From the NCBI GenBank assembly GCA_027575765.1, contig JANBPT010000834.1:1-21389 (forward strand): 21,389 bases of DNA. The letters run 5' to 3'. Below, in pieces: positions 1-9,660 of this stretch (position 1 is the stretch's first letter; each line of letters starts with the position of its first letter). The DNA is from Tieghemiomyces parasiticus (Eukaryota; Kickxellomycota; Dimargaritomycetes; Dimargaritales; Dimargaritaceae). The translations under genes and the position numbers were made by a program. The notes below the pieces were generated by a model that was not told where the DNA came from, ran no database searches, and saw nothing but the letters and a program-made list of their open reading frames with translations.

Positions 1-510
1 TCGCAGGAGAACGGCGCCAGTCGGGCTAGTTCCGCCGCCACTCCAGGTGCGCCGCCTCCGGCCGAGGTGATCCCCGGCGCCAGTCGGTCAGACCCCCCAA
101 TGGACGTGCCTAATCCCCGCCCGACCGGCCGGGACCCTAACGCCCCCGCCCCGGCCGCCCCCAACGGTACGAGTTACCCCCGGCCACCCCCACCATCCAC
201 CGGTCCTTCAACCTACTATCCGCCGGGGCCAACAGACTACCGCCCACCACCGCCGTCGGCCCCCACCGGGCTGACAGGACCCGGTACGGATCCTGAGTAC
301 CTCGCGCACGGCGACCGTGGCGGCGACGGGCGTCCTCTTTACTACCGGCCAGCGGAAGCACCGACCTACTCGTCACTCACTGCGCCCAAAGGTACTTACG
401 TCCAATACAATTACCCATCGGGGCCTAGTTCGGCGGGCTACTCCGACGAACCGCAACCCTCCGGGGGATACTCGGGCAAGAACGGCTGGGCCCACGACTA
501 TGCTCCGTAG
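1..510 (+). CDS. C-terminal part of a proline/tyrosine-rich protein (5' end outside the window)
   Basis: The frame is open from the first base and ends in TAG at 508-510, giving 169 residues of a larger protein. I do not recognise the family. The visible part is low complexity throughout: rich in Pro, Gly, Ser and Tyr, with short recurring pieces such as YRPPPPS and YYPPGP, ending in GWAHDYAP. It has no membrane segment, no Cys pair and no catalytic motif. Such tails usually follow a folded domain, which must lie upstream. The GTG at 67 is not a start; the first visible in-frame ATG, at 100, is internal. Codon use is GC-rich at third positions, like the other genes here, which supports real coding. 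The gene converges on the dehydrogenase at 1012. The product could be a cytoplasmic tail or scaffold, but nothing in the sequence decides this. Confidence 0.75.
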   Translation, partial: SQENGASRASSAATPGAPPPAEVIPGASRSDPPMDVPNPRPTGRDPNAPAPAAPNGTSYPRPPPPSTGPSTYYPPGPTDYRPPPPSAPTGLTGPGTDPEYLAHGDRGGDGRPLYYRPAEAPTYSSLTAPKGTYVQYNYPSGPSSAGYSDEPQPSGGYSGKNGWAHDYAP

Positions 511-562
511 GACACTTGGAGGGCGTCCCAGCGTTGGCACTTTCGACAGTTCTTGGTACCTA

Positions 563-591
563 CCCCCCCCCCTCTTTTTTTAAAAAAAAAA
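563..591. repeat. C10-T7-A10 homopolymer cluster
   Basis: A run of ten C is followed by C/T, seven T and then ten A, about 50 bases after the stop codon at 510. It lies in the probable 3' UTR of the upstream gene. Run lengths here are prone to sequencing error. Confidence 0.85.
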
Positions 592-643
592 TTATACTCT
601 TCCCGCCGCCCTTTTTGCTGCCTATATTCAGGCTTGACCGCAT

Positions 644-658
644 ATTATTATTATTATT
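644..658. repeat. ATT trinucleotide microsatellite
   Basis: Five consecutive ATT-type units lie in the convergent spacer. A TAA tract with the same unit type lies beside the PRMT5 stop codon. Confidence 0.85.
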
Positions 659-827
659 TTCCCCCCTCGACTCGACTAAGGTTCGTTATTTTTCTTTTTT
701 TTTATCTCTGTGGTACGTTGTCATCTTTCTCCTCCATGTTGTTTACTGCCTAGTGTACACTCCAAACTATACCCTCGCGTTCTACGCTTACCTGTTTCGA
801 TAGTTACTCCCTTCTCCCTCCCCTCCA

Positions 828-833
828 ATTAAA
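828..833 (+). terminator. ATTAAA poly(A)-type signal, upstream gene
   Basis: ATTAAA lies about 320 bases after the stop at 510 and before the 3' end of the opposing dehydrogenase gene. It is the best poly(A)-signal variant I see for the + strand gene, but the hexamer is short and the distance long, so this is tentative. Confidence 0.35.
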
Positions 834-849
834 TAGCCGTGAGGTCAGT

Positions 850-866
850 TCTCTCTCTCTCTCTCT
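850..866. repeat. CT dinucleotide microsatellite
   Basis: An uninterrupted CT tract of about eight units lies in the convergent spacer and is followed by a T run. Confidence 0.85.
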
Positions 867-970
867 TTTTTTCACCCTCCTACGTACTCCCTACCCGATG
901 TTATTATCGACCGATTGGTTTGATGATTCTACTAGCAGTGCTGACGTGGCTGAGTGAGAGGCTGTGTATT

Positions 971-976
971 TTTAAT
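971..976 (-). terminator. ATTAAA poly(A)-type signal, dehydrogenase gene
   Basis: On the minus strand ATTAAA lies about 36 bases past the dehydrogenase stop codon at 1012, a normal spacing for a fungal poly(A) signal. Confidence 0.45.
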
Positions 977-1011
977 GGTTAAGAATCCTGTCAGTGGGAC
1001 CGATTAACCTG

Positions 1012-2239
1012 CTATACCTCCTTGCGGTGGGCATAAGTGTAGGAGGCCTGGCCCTTGGGCAAGACAATGACCTCGGCCACCTCAACGTGGGCCGGACGAG
1101 AGGCGATAAACAGGGCGGTCTCGGCAATATCCTGGGCCTGGAGGGCCGTCATACCGCGGAACGCTGCGGCGGCCTTGGCACGGTCCCCGTTGAGACGGGT
1201 CAGTACAAACTCGGTCTCCACCAGTCCGGGACTCAGAGCGGTAATCCTTACGTTGGTGCCGGCCAGCTCGTAGCGGAGGGTCCGAGTGATGGCGTCCACG
1301 GCGTGCTTGGTGGCCGAATATATCCCGGCCGTGGGACGTACGTCGTGGCCGGCGATGGAACTCACATTGATGATGGTACCGCCGTTTGCAAGGGGGGATC
1401 GCTTCATACGCGGAATGAAGGCCTGACAGCCGTAAATGACCCCCTTGACGTTGGTGTCGACCATGGCGTCAATGTCAGCGGGGCAATACTCAGCGATGGG
1501 GACCATGCCGCGGCCCATCCCGGCGTTGTTGATCAGCACATCAATGTACTGAAAATCGACGGGTAGCTCGGATACTACTTGGTCAATCTGGTCCTTAGAT
1601 GTTACGTCCAGCGCGGTAGCGTGGACCCGGACGCTAGGGTATGTCTTCACCAGCTCGGCTTTCAGTTTCTCCAGCCGGTCGGCACGGCGGGCCGTGATGA
1701 CCTGAAATGAGCGGCGGGCAGCATGATTGGTTTAAATATATGACGAATCGGTAGTTAGATCTGTCGCGTCAAACGGCCTGCTCAGGTGACGCTCCTATCT
1801 AGCTTCTGCCCCCTCATCATCGGCCTTTGCCATCTTCATGATTTATATATATATATATAAGGACAGTATACTAACCACGTTGCATCCGGCGGCGGCAAAA
1901 GTCCGAGCGCAGGCCTCGCCAATGCCGGCACTGGCTCCGGTGCTGTATCCAGGTAGAGAGCGGTTTTGGACGGTGGTTCAAGAATAATGGGCAGGGGGGT
2001 AGGTTAGGCACCTCCCTTTAGAGTTTTGAGGGACTTACCCTGTTTGAGCAGGTGCTACTACGCATGAGCAGCGCCCTCATCGGGTGAGCTCAACGCCCTA
2101 CTTGATTGGCATATCACTAAAGGCTGACCTAAGTGGCGAGATTCTGCCAATTTCTAAGGGGAAGGCTGCAGTACCAACTGCATGCTTAGCGTGGACACTC
2201 TTACATGAAAACGCATTTCCCTTGGAGATGTTTAAACAT
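1012..2239 (-). CDS. Short-chain dehydrogenase, YMR226C-like NADP-dependent 3-hydroxy acid dehydrogenase (three exons)
   Basis: My model is complement(join(1012..1701, 1876..1942, 2205..2239)), 263 residues; yeast YMR226C is of similar length. Exon 1 is 35 bases and starts MFKHLQGKCVF. Its AT completes an Ile codon with the C of exon 2, giving ITGASAGIG, the Rossmann TGxxxGIG motif at residues 13-20. Exon 2 joins exon 3 as CNV-VITARR; the paired Arg at 39-40 suits NADP(H). Other landmarks are D66 (LDVT), NNAG at 92-95, the active-site Asn118, Ser149, and YSATK with Tyr162 and Lys166. All catalytic residues are present. The C-terminal ILP/VLP-x-x-QAS element is typical of the YMR226C/YdfG group, soluble enzymes that oxidise 3-hydroxy acids such as serine analogues or reduce carbonyls. 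There is no signal peptide or membrane segment. The family is clear, the substrate is not. The splice model rests on phase and homology. Confidence 0.9.
1702..1875 (-). other. Intron 2 of the dehydrogenase gene
   Basis: This 174-base intron starts GTTAGT and ends TTTCAG on the minus strand, in phase 0. A CTAAC branch-site-like element lies roughly 60 bases before the acceptor. A TA microsatellite is inside it. Confidence 0.85.
1844..1859. repeat. TA dinucleotide microsatellite in intron
   Basis: Eight TA units lie in intron 2 of the dehydrogenase gene. Its position inside the intron argues against a promoter TATA box. Confidence 0.85.
1943..2204 (-). other. Intron 1 of the dehydrogenase gene
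   Basis: This 262-base intron starts GTAAGA and ends ATACAG on the minus strand, phase 2. It was placed because the short upstream exon then restores an intact SDR N-terminus. A second good donor (GTAAGT at 2038) lies inside it, but joining it to the same acceptor gives a frame with no start codon. Confidence 0.75.
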
Positions 2240-3235
2240 GGCGGAATTCGCGGGTCAGCGGACATACGGAGAGTAGGTGTCAGTTATAGGAATGAGAAGA
2301 TGCGGTTGGGACAGTGACAGGGCCGATGGTTTGAGCAAGTTCTGAATGCGGGGGATTCAGCCGCTTCGCCAGCCGTCTTGGAACGCCCTCAATAGGTGTG
2401 CATGAGAGCCACGGTGATCGACTGATTAAAAAAGGGGAGGCGGAGGCTCATAACATCATCGGGGCGAACTATCGACGTCATAAGCCCAAGCAGAAGGCCG
2501 TTACACTTGTGCATCTGGGCAGGCAGACTGCCAGACCAACTTAGGCCCACACCCCTCTACAGAGAAACTCGGCATCACAGCTTTCATTGTTGGGACTTTC
2601 GCGATGGGGATCCTCGATGCTTGCTACTAACGGACGGGGCTACAGTCTTATCTTGTTTATTTATCAAGTTAACTGACATTGCCTCAGCAACTTGAAGTGT
2701 AGGCGACCCTACTCCCCCCCCCTATTGTACCTAATATAGAGAGCTGCATGGGAAGTGTCATGACTTGGCCGCCGAAAGGCTACATGGCAGTGTCCAAGTA
2801 GGTCGGATATCCCGTATCAATCACCGTAGAATGGCACAACTTCCACGCACTACGCTTCAAAAACATGAATGCTAGCATCCCACTCTTGTCAGGGGGATGT
2901 ACCCTTCAGAGATTTTGATGTATGACCAGCACCTCAACTGGCCCAAGTCTTGTGATCACTAACCGATTTCGAAACCCTCCCTTCACTGTGCCCCTTAACA
3001 ACACTCTCTCCAATCTCACTCGATTTAAATATCTTCCATGGCAGTGTCGGCATCCGTAAATAAAAACACCAACGTTTGCCGAAACCCTGCAAGCCACAGC
3101 GACGCCTTGCAGCAACGACCCCGACCTCTGTAGCAATTGGCGATTGGCCAAACCAAGTGATGCACGAAAACCCTTCATGACTAACTACCGGACCCCCAGA
3201 CCAAGAACTGACCCCTTCCCTATACATTTCCCGGC

Positions 3236-3243
3236 TATATAAG
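3236..3243 (+). promoter_or_regulatory. TATATAAG TATA-box-like element
   Basis: A consensus TATA box in a GC-rich surround lies 29 bases before an ATG at 3265. That ATG opens a 37-codon frame ending in TAA at 3376-3378, and AATAAA sits at 3312-3317. The arrangement could be a very short transcription unit or part of a solo LTR. No protein homology is visible. Confidence 0.35.
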
Positions 3244-3949
3244 CCACACACAACCCAACTACTAATGGCATCTCTAATTCTTGTGCGTTTATCTAACCTT
3301 GTGCAGATTGCAATAAAACCACACCTCGAGATTTCGGATTACCACACCCACGTCCCATTTCAACTCCGTTCCTGCTAATGACACCTTCCAATTCGAGAGA
3401 TCGCTTTAGAAATCAGGCCTCTCCCCGCATTTTTTTTCTCCAAGCGGCTATGGCCCAATTCTGTATATCTAACTCGAGCGAGCCTGTCCAAGCATTCCCT
3501 ATATTAGCGATTGCTATCCTGCATAGATGTTTACTGTAACAAATCATCCAATCCTTCCCAGTTGCATCCCAATGAAAGACCGTGCCAATTGGAAGAAAAT
3601 GGGGCATATTCTCTCATCAGATTTACTAAAGGAAGGCGGACGGAGCCCGTACGGAAAACGACGCAGACTATAATTGATACAGGATTCAGGCCACACCTAA
3701 GGACAGATACACGAAATAATAACAAAGAAAGAAATATGGAGGACTACGTTAGCGACTAAGGGCTTGGTTAGGTACACGGGTTGGGCAGAGGAGCGCAGAG
3801 TTGACGACGTCAGTAGACGTGATTACCGGCCTGCATGACAGTGACAACGGGTTTTGGTGATCATGCAGGGTGGCATACATTGGATTAATTGATATGCAGG
3901 GGACGATGAGAGATGGTGGGAGGAGATGGTGAGGGTAGACAGGGGCAAG

Positions 3950-3957
3950 TATATAAA
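3950..3957 (+). promoter_or_regulatory. TATATAAA TATA-box-like element
   Basis: A second TATA consensus in the same gene-poor stretch. Only very short frames follow it on the + strand, so its function is unknown. Confidence 0.25.
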
Positions 3958-4197
3958 GGGGAGTTAGTATATGAATTGCTACTTTTGGGAGCAATGCAGA
4001 ATGACCGGGCACGTAGGCTTGTTATCAATAGTAGCCGCATAGTCCCGTACGGGCTGTGCAAATAAGACCAGGTCGACAAGCAAATCCACACGCTCTGCCT
4101 CCAACGGATTATTCATACGATAGGGCGCAATATGAAAGATGAAGGGGAATGCCAGATTTCCCCCGGAGGGGGAAAGACAACCTAAAAGATCAGGCAA

Positions 4198-4203
4198 TTT
4201 AAT
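4198..4203 (-). terminator. ATTAAA poly(A)-type signal, PAP2 gene
   Basis: On the minus strand ATTAAA lies about 110 bases past the PAP2 stop codon. It is a plausible 3' end signal, with no supporting transcript evidence. Confidence 0.4.
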
Positions 4204-4312
4204 GGCCGGTCGCCCCAACAGCACCGATTGTGTTTAGTTTGCTATTGTGAAGGGAGAGCTGGCTCTCCCCCCCTTCAGATACTTCTTTCCGCCGTGTGCA
4301 GAGGCAGGGTGA

Positions 4313-5638
4313 CTACGAGGGCCGCTGCAGGTTGCGGAGGGGGTAAGCTGGACCATCCGGGAGAAGTAGAGACTGGCCGCTCCCCCCACTCGACCTCGCT
4401 TGGCCCGTCGCTGCAGGAGGATTCAAGTAGATCGCCGAGTGAAGGGGCAGAGTCGAGGAAAAACTGCTATTTAGAATTACCTGGGACGTACCGGTAGTGG
4501 TCTGGCTGTCGTCGTGGAGATAGCGGGCGTGGTACGGTGCGGCAACGCTTGAAGAGGGGCCGTTACCCCCGTAGCGGCTGCTCGGGTCGGTAAACTCGTG
4601 GGAGCCATTGACGGTCCGGGCGTCAACCACTTCAGACCCATATTCGTGGGACGTAGGATGACCATTGTGTGCGGCCCCATGGCGCGGCAGGTGGTGGTGG
4701 TGCTTGATAGAGCCACCACGGCCAGACAGCGGAGAATCGCGGTCAAACGCTAGGTCTGGATCGGCGTCATCGCTCGGTCGGAAGCCGGTGGGGCCCGGCA
4801 AGATACCGCCGGCCGGACCCATCCCCGGGGCGTCGTCGGCAGGTATGCGCGGGGAGTAGGGCCGGTGGGCGATGGGAGAGCTGAGCGACGGGTAGTAGTG
4901 GCGGTAGGAAAAGTATGCCGTGGCGATACCAATGAGAGAACCCACCAAAACATCTTGCCAGTGGTGCCGGTAATCCACCGTGCGGGAAACAGCAACCAGG
5001 GCGGCTCCTAAGAGCGGGATGAGCACAATGAATGCCTTAAGGGTATGCCCGCGCCGGTCGTACAGGTGGAGCTTGCCGGCCAGGTAGAGCGACAGGAACG
5101 TCATACCGGCGAAGCTGAGCGACGAGTGGCCCGAGGGAAAGCTCTTCATACCGTCGTACAAAATCTTGAGGTTCTTTTGGGTACACAGCGCCACGGACGA
5201 CAGGCCCAGCGGTGGGTCAGTAGGAACCCCCTCGGAGATGTCAATCTGGCAGCGGCTGATAAAGTCGGGGCGATGGCGGCCGACGGTGATCTTAAGTGTG
5301 TCCGTAATCACAATGGTCAGGGCCAGGGCCAGCACGCAGCCCAGCCAACCCTGGTGCAGGTCAAACCAGCTGCGGCGGACAAAGACGGAAATGACAAAGA
5401 TAAACACGACAGGAACCGCGAAGGCTATGACAATAAGCATAGACGGCGAGATGGTGTCGGGCTTGTGGGGGTACATGATGGATTTGTTGTCCAGAGAGAA
5501 CTGGCGGTGGAACGGGGCAATCTTGTCGATGGCAAAGAAGGCCACAGCAAATATTATGGCGACGAGCCAGTCGGGTGCATACGACCAAATGAGCCGCGAG
5601 GTGCGGCTCCGAGGGGTGTCACCGGAACGCCAAAACAT
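4313..5638 (-). CDS. PAP2-family lipid phosphate phosphatase (DPP1/LPP1-like)
   Basis: The ATG at 5638 opens 441 residues. The three PAP2 signatures are complete: K116-x6-R123-P124, PSGH at 168-171, and SR-x5-H-x3-D with S218, R219, H225 and D229. H171 and H225 are the expected phospho-transfer and base residues. Hydrophobic segments near 23-40, 66-88, 98-113, 174-188, 202-217 and 228-244 give the six-pass LPP topology. The family removes phosphate from diacylglycerol pyrophosphate, phosphatidate and related lipids in vacuolar, Golgi or ER membranes. Residues 250-441 form an unusual long Pro/Gly/Ser tail with a HHHH cluster at 313-316; yeast DPP1 and LPP1 are much shorter. An 81-base in-frame stretch (4411-4491) has GTACGT and CTGCAG ends and may be an intron; removing it gives 414 residues. 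The domain is certain; the exact substrate is not. Confidence 0.93.
   Translation of the reverse strand: MFWRSGDTPRSRTSRLIWSYAPDWLVAIIFAVAFFAIDKIAPFHRQFSLDNKSIMYPHKPDTISPSMLIVIAFAVPVVFIFVISVFVRRSWFDLHQGWLGCVLALALTIVITDTLKITVGRHRPDFISRCQIDISEGVPTDPPLGLSSVALCTQKNLKILYDGMKSFPSGHSSLSFAGMTFLSLYLAGKLHLYDRRGHTLKAFIVLIPLLGAALVAVSRTVDYRHHWQDVLVGSLIGIATAYFSYRHYYPSLSSPIAHRPYSPRIPADDAPGMGPAGGILPGPTGFRPSDDADPDLAFDRDSPLSGRGGSIKHHHHLPRHGAAHNGHPTSHEYGSEVVDARTVNGSHEFTDPSSRYGGNGPSSSVAAPYHARYLHDDSQTTTGTSQVILNSSFSSTLPLHSAIYLNPPAATGQARSSGGSGQSLLLPDGPAYPLRNLQRPS
4411..4491 (-). other. Possible in-frame intron in the PAP2 tail
   Basis: On the minus strand this stretch begins GTACGT, contains TTCTAAAT, passes through a pyrimidine-rich part and ends CTGCAG. 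It is exactly 27 codons with no stop, so translation continues whether or not it is spliced. It is more AT- and pyrimidine-rich than the tail around it, and its residues are more hydrophobic. Confidence 0.45.
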
Positions 5639-7800
5639 GGTGGAGCAGCGTAGTGGAGATGGAAACCGGAGGAGAAACGAATGAAACTGATAGCTAGGCG
5701 ACGAGGGAAGACGTTGGGATTAAGAAGTGGGGGGGTCGGAGTTAACCATGTGTCGAATGGGGACGGGAGAAGGGTGGGGGCGACGGATTTAAGCGGTCCC
5801 AGTGAGGTTAACACAGTGGCATGAATAAAAGCTTAAGAGGCTAGAAACGCGGTTAGTTGGTGGAGGAATGCGGGGGGGGGAAGGATAAGATACAAGAGAG
5901 ACCGCGATAACAGAGGAGAGGGTGCTGGCTCTACGGGACAAAGGCAACGAGCGAACGCCAAAGGTAAAGAGGATTTAGTGGAGAGAAAGAGACAACGTCG
6001 AGTCGAAAATCAATGTGGCAGAGTATAAGGGCGGAGATACACAATGGGCAGCGGAAGTTCTGGTAACCACGATGTCGGAGTGATGTGAAGGGTGCGGTCA
6101 CTGACGGGCATTAGATGCACACTGCTAATGCATGCCAAGTGAGGGGACGGAAAATAGGTAAACCTGGGAGAATGGGAAAGGGGTCTTGCAAGATGACCAA
6201 GACTGCCGGGGGGGGGCGAAATCGGACTCAATCGCGATGTCAGCTAACAGTGGGGGAAAAGGAGTGGTCGATTGGCCTCCAACATAAAGTCGAAATCGAA
6301 GCGGCCGAAGTTTCCAAAACGCCGATGGTGAACAAAAAGGAAGGTGTAAGGAGCCAGCAAAAATGCATGCGGCAGTGTGAAGTCTAACGGGGAGGCCTAG
6401 ATAAGTATAGTCGGGGGATTCTAGGCAGACAATCGAGTTTGGCCAGACGGCATGAAGTGGCGAAATTAGCGGAGGGCGGGACAACTCATAGGAGAGGGGG
6501 TTGAGACGGACAGCGAGGCGCCAACGCCGCCCTTGTGACAAAATAATGATATATAAAAAAAGGTGCTTGGAGCGGTGAAAGTAGAGGACGGAGGAACAGA
6601 GGCACAAGGTCTGGGACCTGAGGGTGACTTTTATAAGTCAGCCAAAATCCGAGAAGACGAACGGGAACAGGGGGAGGAGGGGGGGCAGAGAGGAGGGGAG
6701 AAACGAGTTGGACCACGGGTACTACCAGCACGGAGTAGAACAACTACTCGTCAATAAAACAGCGGGGATGTCGGCGACTATAGTGTATGCAGTAGATAGT
6801 GTGGCAAGGGGGGGGGGAAACAATTAAGCGTGATCTATATGCAGAGTTGGCCAAGACAAATATATTAAATACCGGTTGCGGAAATGCACAGACAATCAAT
6901 TAGAGGCGGGTTGCCACAATAGTGGATGGAGAAGAGGAGGTGTGAGGGGGGTTATATACTGAATGCTTGGCAGCAGCATACAGGGTCTATGCGCTGTGGT
7001 TAAGTACTACGGGTGGCGAGGGGCGTGTGGATACAGAACAAATGGGTTGGTAGGTTAGCGTCGACATGCGTAGGAGGGAGCAGCGCAATTTCACGACGGC
7101 AGGCGGAAGGAGGGGGAGGGGGAGGCTACAGGGGAAAGGCCCGGATGACCGTGCTCCTGTCGGGCGCTTGTGAGCCAGGGCTCGATAGCTTCCCAAAACG
7201 GACGACCAGGTCGGCGGTAGACGATCAGCGGACTTTGGCTACCTAAACCAGGGCCAGTAATAGCGGGTAGCAAAAAGGGGTTTCAGAAGGCCGTCAAACG
7301 GGTGAGGGGAAGGGTCATGTCTCCCCCCTCAACGTTACGCAGAAACCAAAGCCTCCAGTCCTCCTACCTCCACAGCACCCGATGGACCACAGAGCCGACG
7401 GCAGTATTGGAAGCCACTACCGCATGTGGGAAACACGAAGAGGTTGTAACTGACGGTGGTACCAGAGTATATACTTTTAGTACTAAAAAATCAAGTCGGA
7501 AAAAGGTTCACGGGCAAGGTGGGGAAGGGGAGGCAGCACGCTCTATTTCCAACCGGAGGCGCCGGGCTGGACGGTTGAGACGGCCAGCGAGGAAGCTAGC
7601 GGGGGCGGTTGGAGCACCTCCGCCTGATAGTCTGTCACGAACCCTCCCCCCTCCCGTGATACAGGTGTGACGACGGAGGCGGGGCCAACAGGGTCCCAGC
7701 GGGGAGGGGAGGAGGAGGAAGGTGGGGCCGCACTCCTCCACATTGGCGGTGCCAGCTAGGCACCCAAGGAAGAGGCGAGCGGGGAGGGAAGTCGAGGCGG
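5639..7800. other. Purine-rich (+ strand) upstream region of the PAP2 gene
   Basis: I see no gene here. The + strand is strongly purine-biased; for example 50 of the 60 bases at 6661-6720 are A or G. Read in the sense of the PAP2 gene it is a pyrimidine-rich leader or promoter. Long minus-strand frames here translate to Pro/Ser/Leu-rich sequence expected from composition alone. G runs of nine or ten lie at 5872-5880, 6208-6216 and 6808-6817. Confidence 0.6.
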
Positions 7801-9660
7801 CCCGGGCCGATTCCGTTGTGACCTGGCGGCTCTAGGCCTTTGTGGCCTTATCCATCCCTACACATACTAGGTATCCCTGTACCTGACCCATGCTGTACCC
7901 CTGATGGCCCTGCGTCGTGCTCACCAGTGGCTTCCATCGGTGCTACTCAAAATGGTCGTTTGGTACCCGCCTCTTTCGTCTCCATCCAGCCTTCCGCCAG
8001 CCAGGCCCAGGGTGGTGGTTTAAAGGAAGCCAGTTGTTCGGCCGCTAGCCATCCCAACTGTGGCGTTCGTACCACCGTCACACTGAATAGGAGGAACGGC
8101 AGGCCCAAACCCCCCCCCCTACGGCCATTGGAAACAAACACATGCTCTCCAGTATATACCTGCCGGGTAAGTAATGGCAGTGATTGGGAATAGCACCCAG
8201 GTGAAGTGAAGCTTTATTTATAGTGAAGGGGATAGCACTCAAGCTGGCGCAACCTCGGCAAGCCCTGCAGCTAAAGACCGGTATGATCGTTCCATTCGGC
8301 CTTCGAAACCACCCACCTCGGCCGTGTCCCCCCTTCCACCCATCCGGTTTCTTTGCCGACCAACCCTTTGTTCACCGCCGTGTATCTTCTCGGCGTACCC
8401 CGACCGGGGTTACTATCGCAATGCAACTACGGCCAATTATCCGGCCCCAAAGACCGCGAATGGACTGATGCCCTCCCCTGGATTCCTTCCCCCCCCCCAC
8501 CACCACATTACCATGCATGGGGCGCCGAGTTTAGGCTCGACGGTAGTGTCTCCAGGCTGCCCACGCAATCTATGGACTGCCCCTCGAGCCCTCAATCCGC
8601 GAGAATTGTAGCAGGAGCCCCGCGGATGACTCGGAGATTAGCCGATCTTCTACGTCACTTTGCAGTCCAAGCGGGCTCAGCTTCTCTCCCCTACCCCACC
8701 GTCCCCACCCTACCCAGTCACTGGCCTTCCCAAGAATGGTACTGTGCAATTGTACCCGCTACGGGGAATGGTTGCGCTCGGGTGCCGATATCCCCAGACA
8801 CACCCTGTCTTGCGCGACCACCTTTCGCTGGAACGTCATGGGAATAGGCCCGAGCGTTGAGTAGAGCGACAGTTGCTGATTCATAGTGTCGGCGGTACCC
8901 ATGGCACTGCCAGAAGACCAGTCGGCGGCAACACCGCGGTGCGGCACTCGGTGCAATGCATGGCTGACCAGGAGGAGCTGCTGCTGCTGCCCGCTCCACC
9001 TCCCTCTCAACCCTATGGCACGGACGACCAGTCTCGTCTGGCTTCCAGTGCGCAATCCTGGTGCTGGGGCTGGGCCGAACGGCGCGCGACACATCACCGT
9101 CACCGTCGCCAGTGTCCGTTGGGTCAGCTCACCCCACCAGCCCCTCACCCTTAATTGCACCGTTACGCCCGTGGGAAAGTCCGGAGGATAATACTAGTTC
9201 GACTCGCATAATAAACCGTGTGTCATTACGCACCACCGGTATGTGGGTCAGTGTCCCGTGTACGCTCAGACCGCAGCGGCCCATTGTGTCTGTTGCATCT
9301 TATCCGACCGCCAGCCGGCCATTGGCATCTCTCCCTCCCTCCCCCTCCTCCTCGCCAGGCCCAGGGCTGGACAGACCAGAGGCCCGCCCATATCCCCTTC
9401 CTGCAGCGCCCGTGCATAGCGGCGTCCGGTTAACTCGAGGACAGGGCAGGGCCCTTCCACTGCCGTCCGTCCTGTGTCCTCCGCTGCCCTTCCGTCCCAC
9501 TCGGCCATCGGTGTCGCGGGCATCAGTGCGCAGGCGTGGCGACACTGCCTCGGGTGTACGATGCACCTCCTGCCAAAATATAATAATCTCCAGCGGCTGT
9601 GACGCGTGAGTGGGTGGATAATACTCTCGGCCCACAAGGTTCTCACGGGTTGACTGTCCC
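7801..9660. other. Pyrimidine-biased (+ strand) intergenic block
   Basis: No gene is identified. The + strand turns C-rich here and carries C10 runs at 8110-8119 and 8489-8498. Several overlapping frames of 60-180 codons exist, none with a known domain. The most coding-like is ATG 8960 to TAA 9154 (64 codons, opening MADQEELLLLPAPPPSQPYG), but it has no homologue I recognise. Confidence 0.5.

Larger units (their letters stand above)
511..1011. other. Convergent intergenic spacer with two 3' ends
   Basis: This 500-base spacer lies between two genes that point at each other. It is T-rich on the + strand and holds a C10/T7/A10 homopolymer cluster, an ATT trinucleotide tract and a CT tract. It presumably carries the 3' UTRs of both neighbours. 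Open frames across the T-rich part are compositional and show no protein-like content. Confidence 0.7.
2240..4312. other. Intergenic region without a convincing gene
   Basis: About 2.1 kb of visibly lower GC than the flanking genes. Open frames are all short, with no recognisable domain. It holds a C9 run at 2714-2722, a strong TATA box at 3236, an AATAAA at 3312, a second TATA-like site at 3950 and the probable 3' UTR of the PAP2 gene near 4200. The region upstream of 2239 should contain the dehydrogenase promoter. Confidence 0.6.

Noticed and set aside
994..1566. 190-codon + strand frame
   Set aside because: It is antisense to the third exon of the dehydrogenase, whose protein has all family motifs. 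The overlap is a GC-rich shadow.
1844..1859. TA repeat as a TATA box
   Set aside because: It lies within an intron of the dehydrogenase and is a simple microsatellite.
2005..2075. Alternative dehydrogenase first exon ending at the GTAAGT donor at 2038
   Set aside because: Joined to the acceptor at 1943, the ATG-led frame is out of phase and the in-phase frame has a stop and no ATG. The exon at 2205-2239 gives the correct N-terminus.
3979..4224. 81-codon minus-strand frame just beyond the PAP2 stop
   Set aside because: It starts at GTG, is closed by a stop a few codons upstream, has no ATG near its start and no recognisable motif. No splice site joins it to the PAP2 gene in phase.
5045..5684. 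Two + strand frames of 172-202 codons
   Set aside because: They are antisense to the PAP2 coding region with its intact catalytic motifs, so they are shadows.
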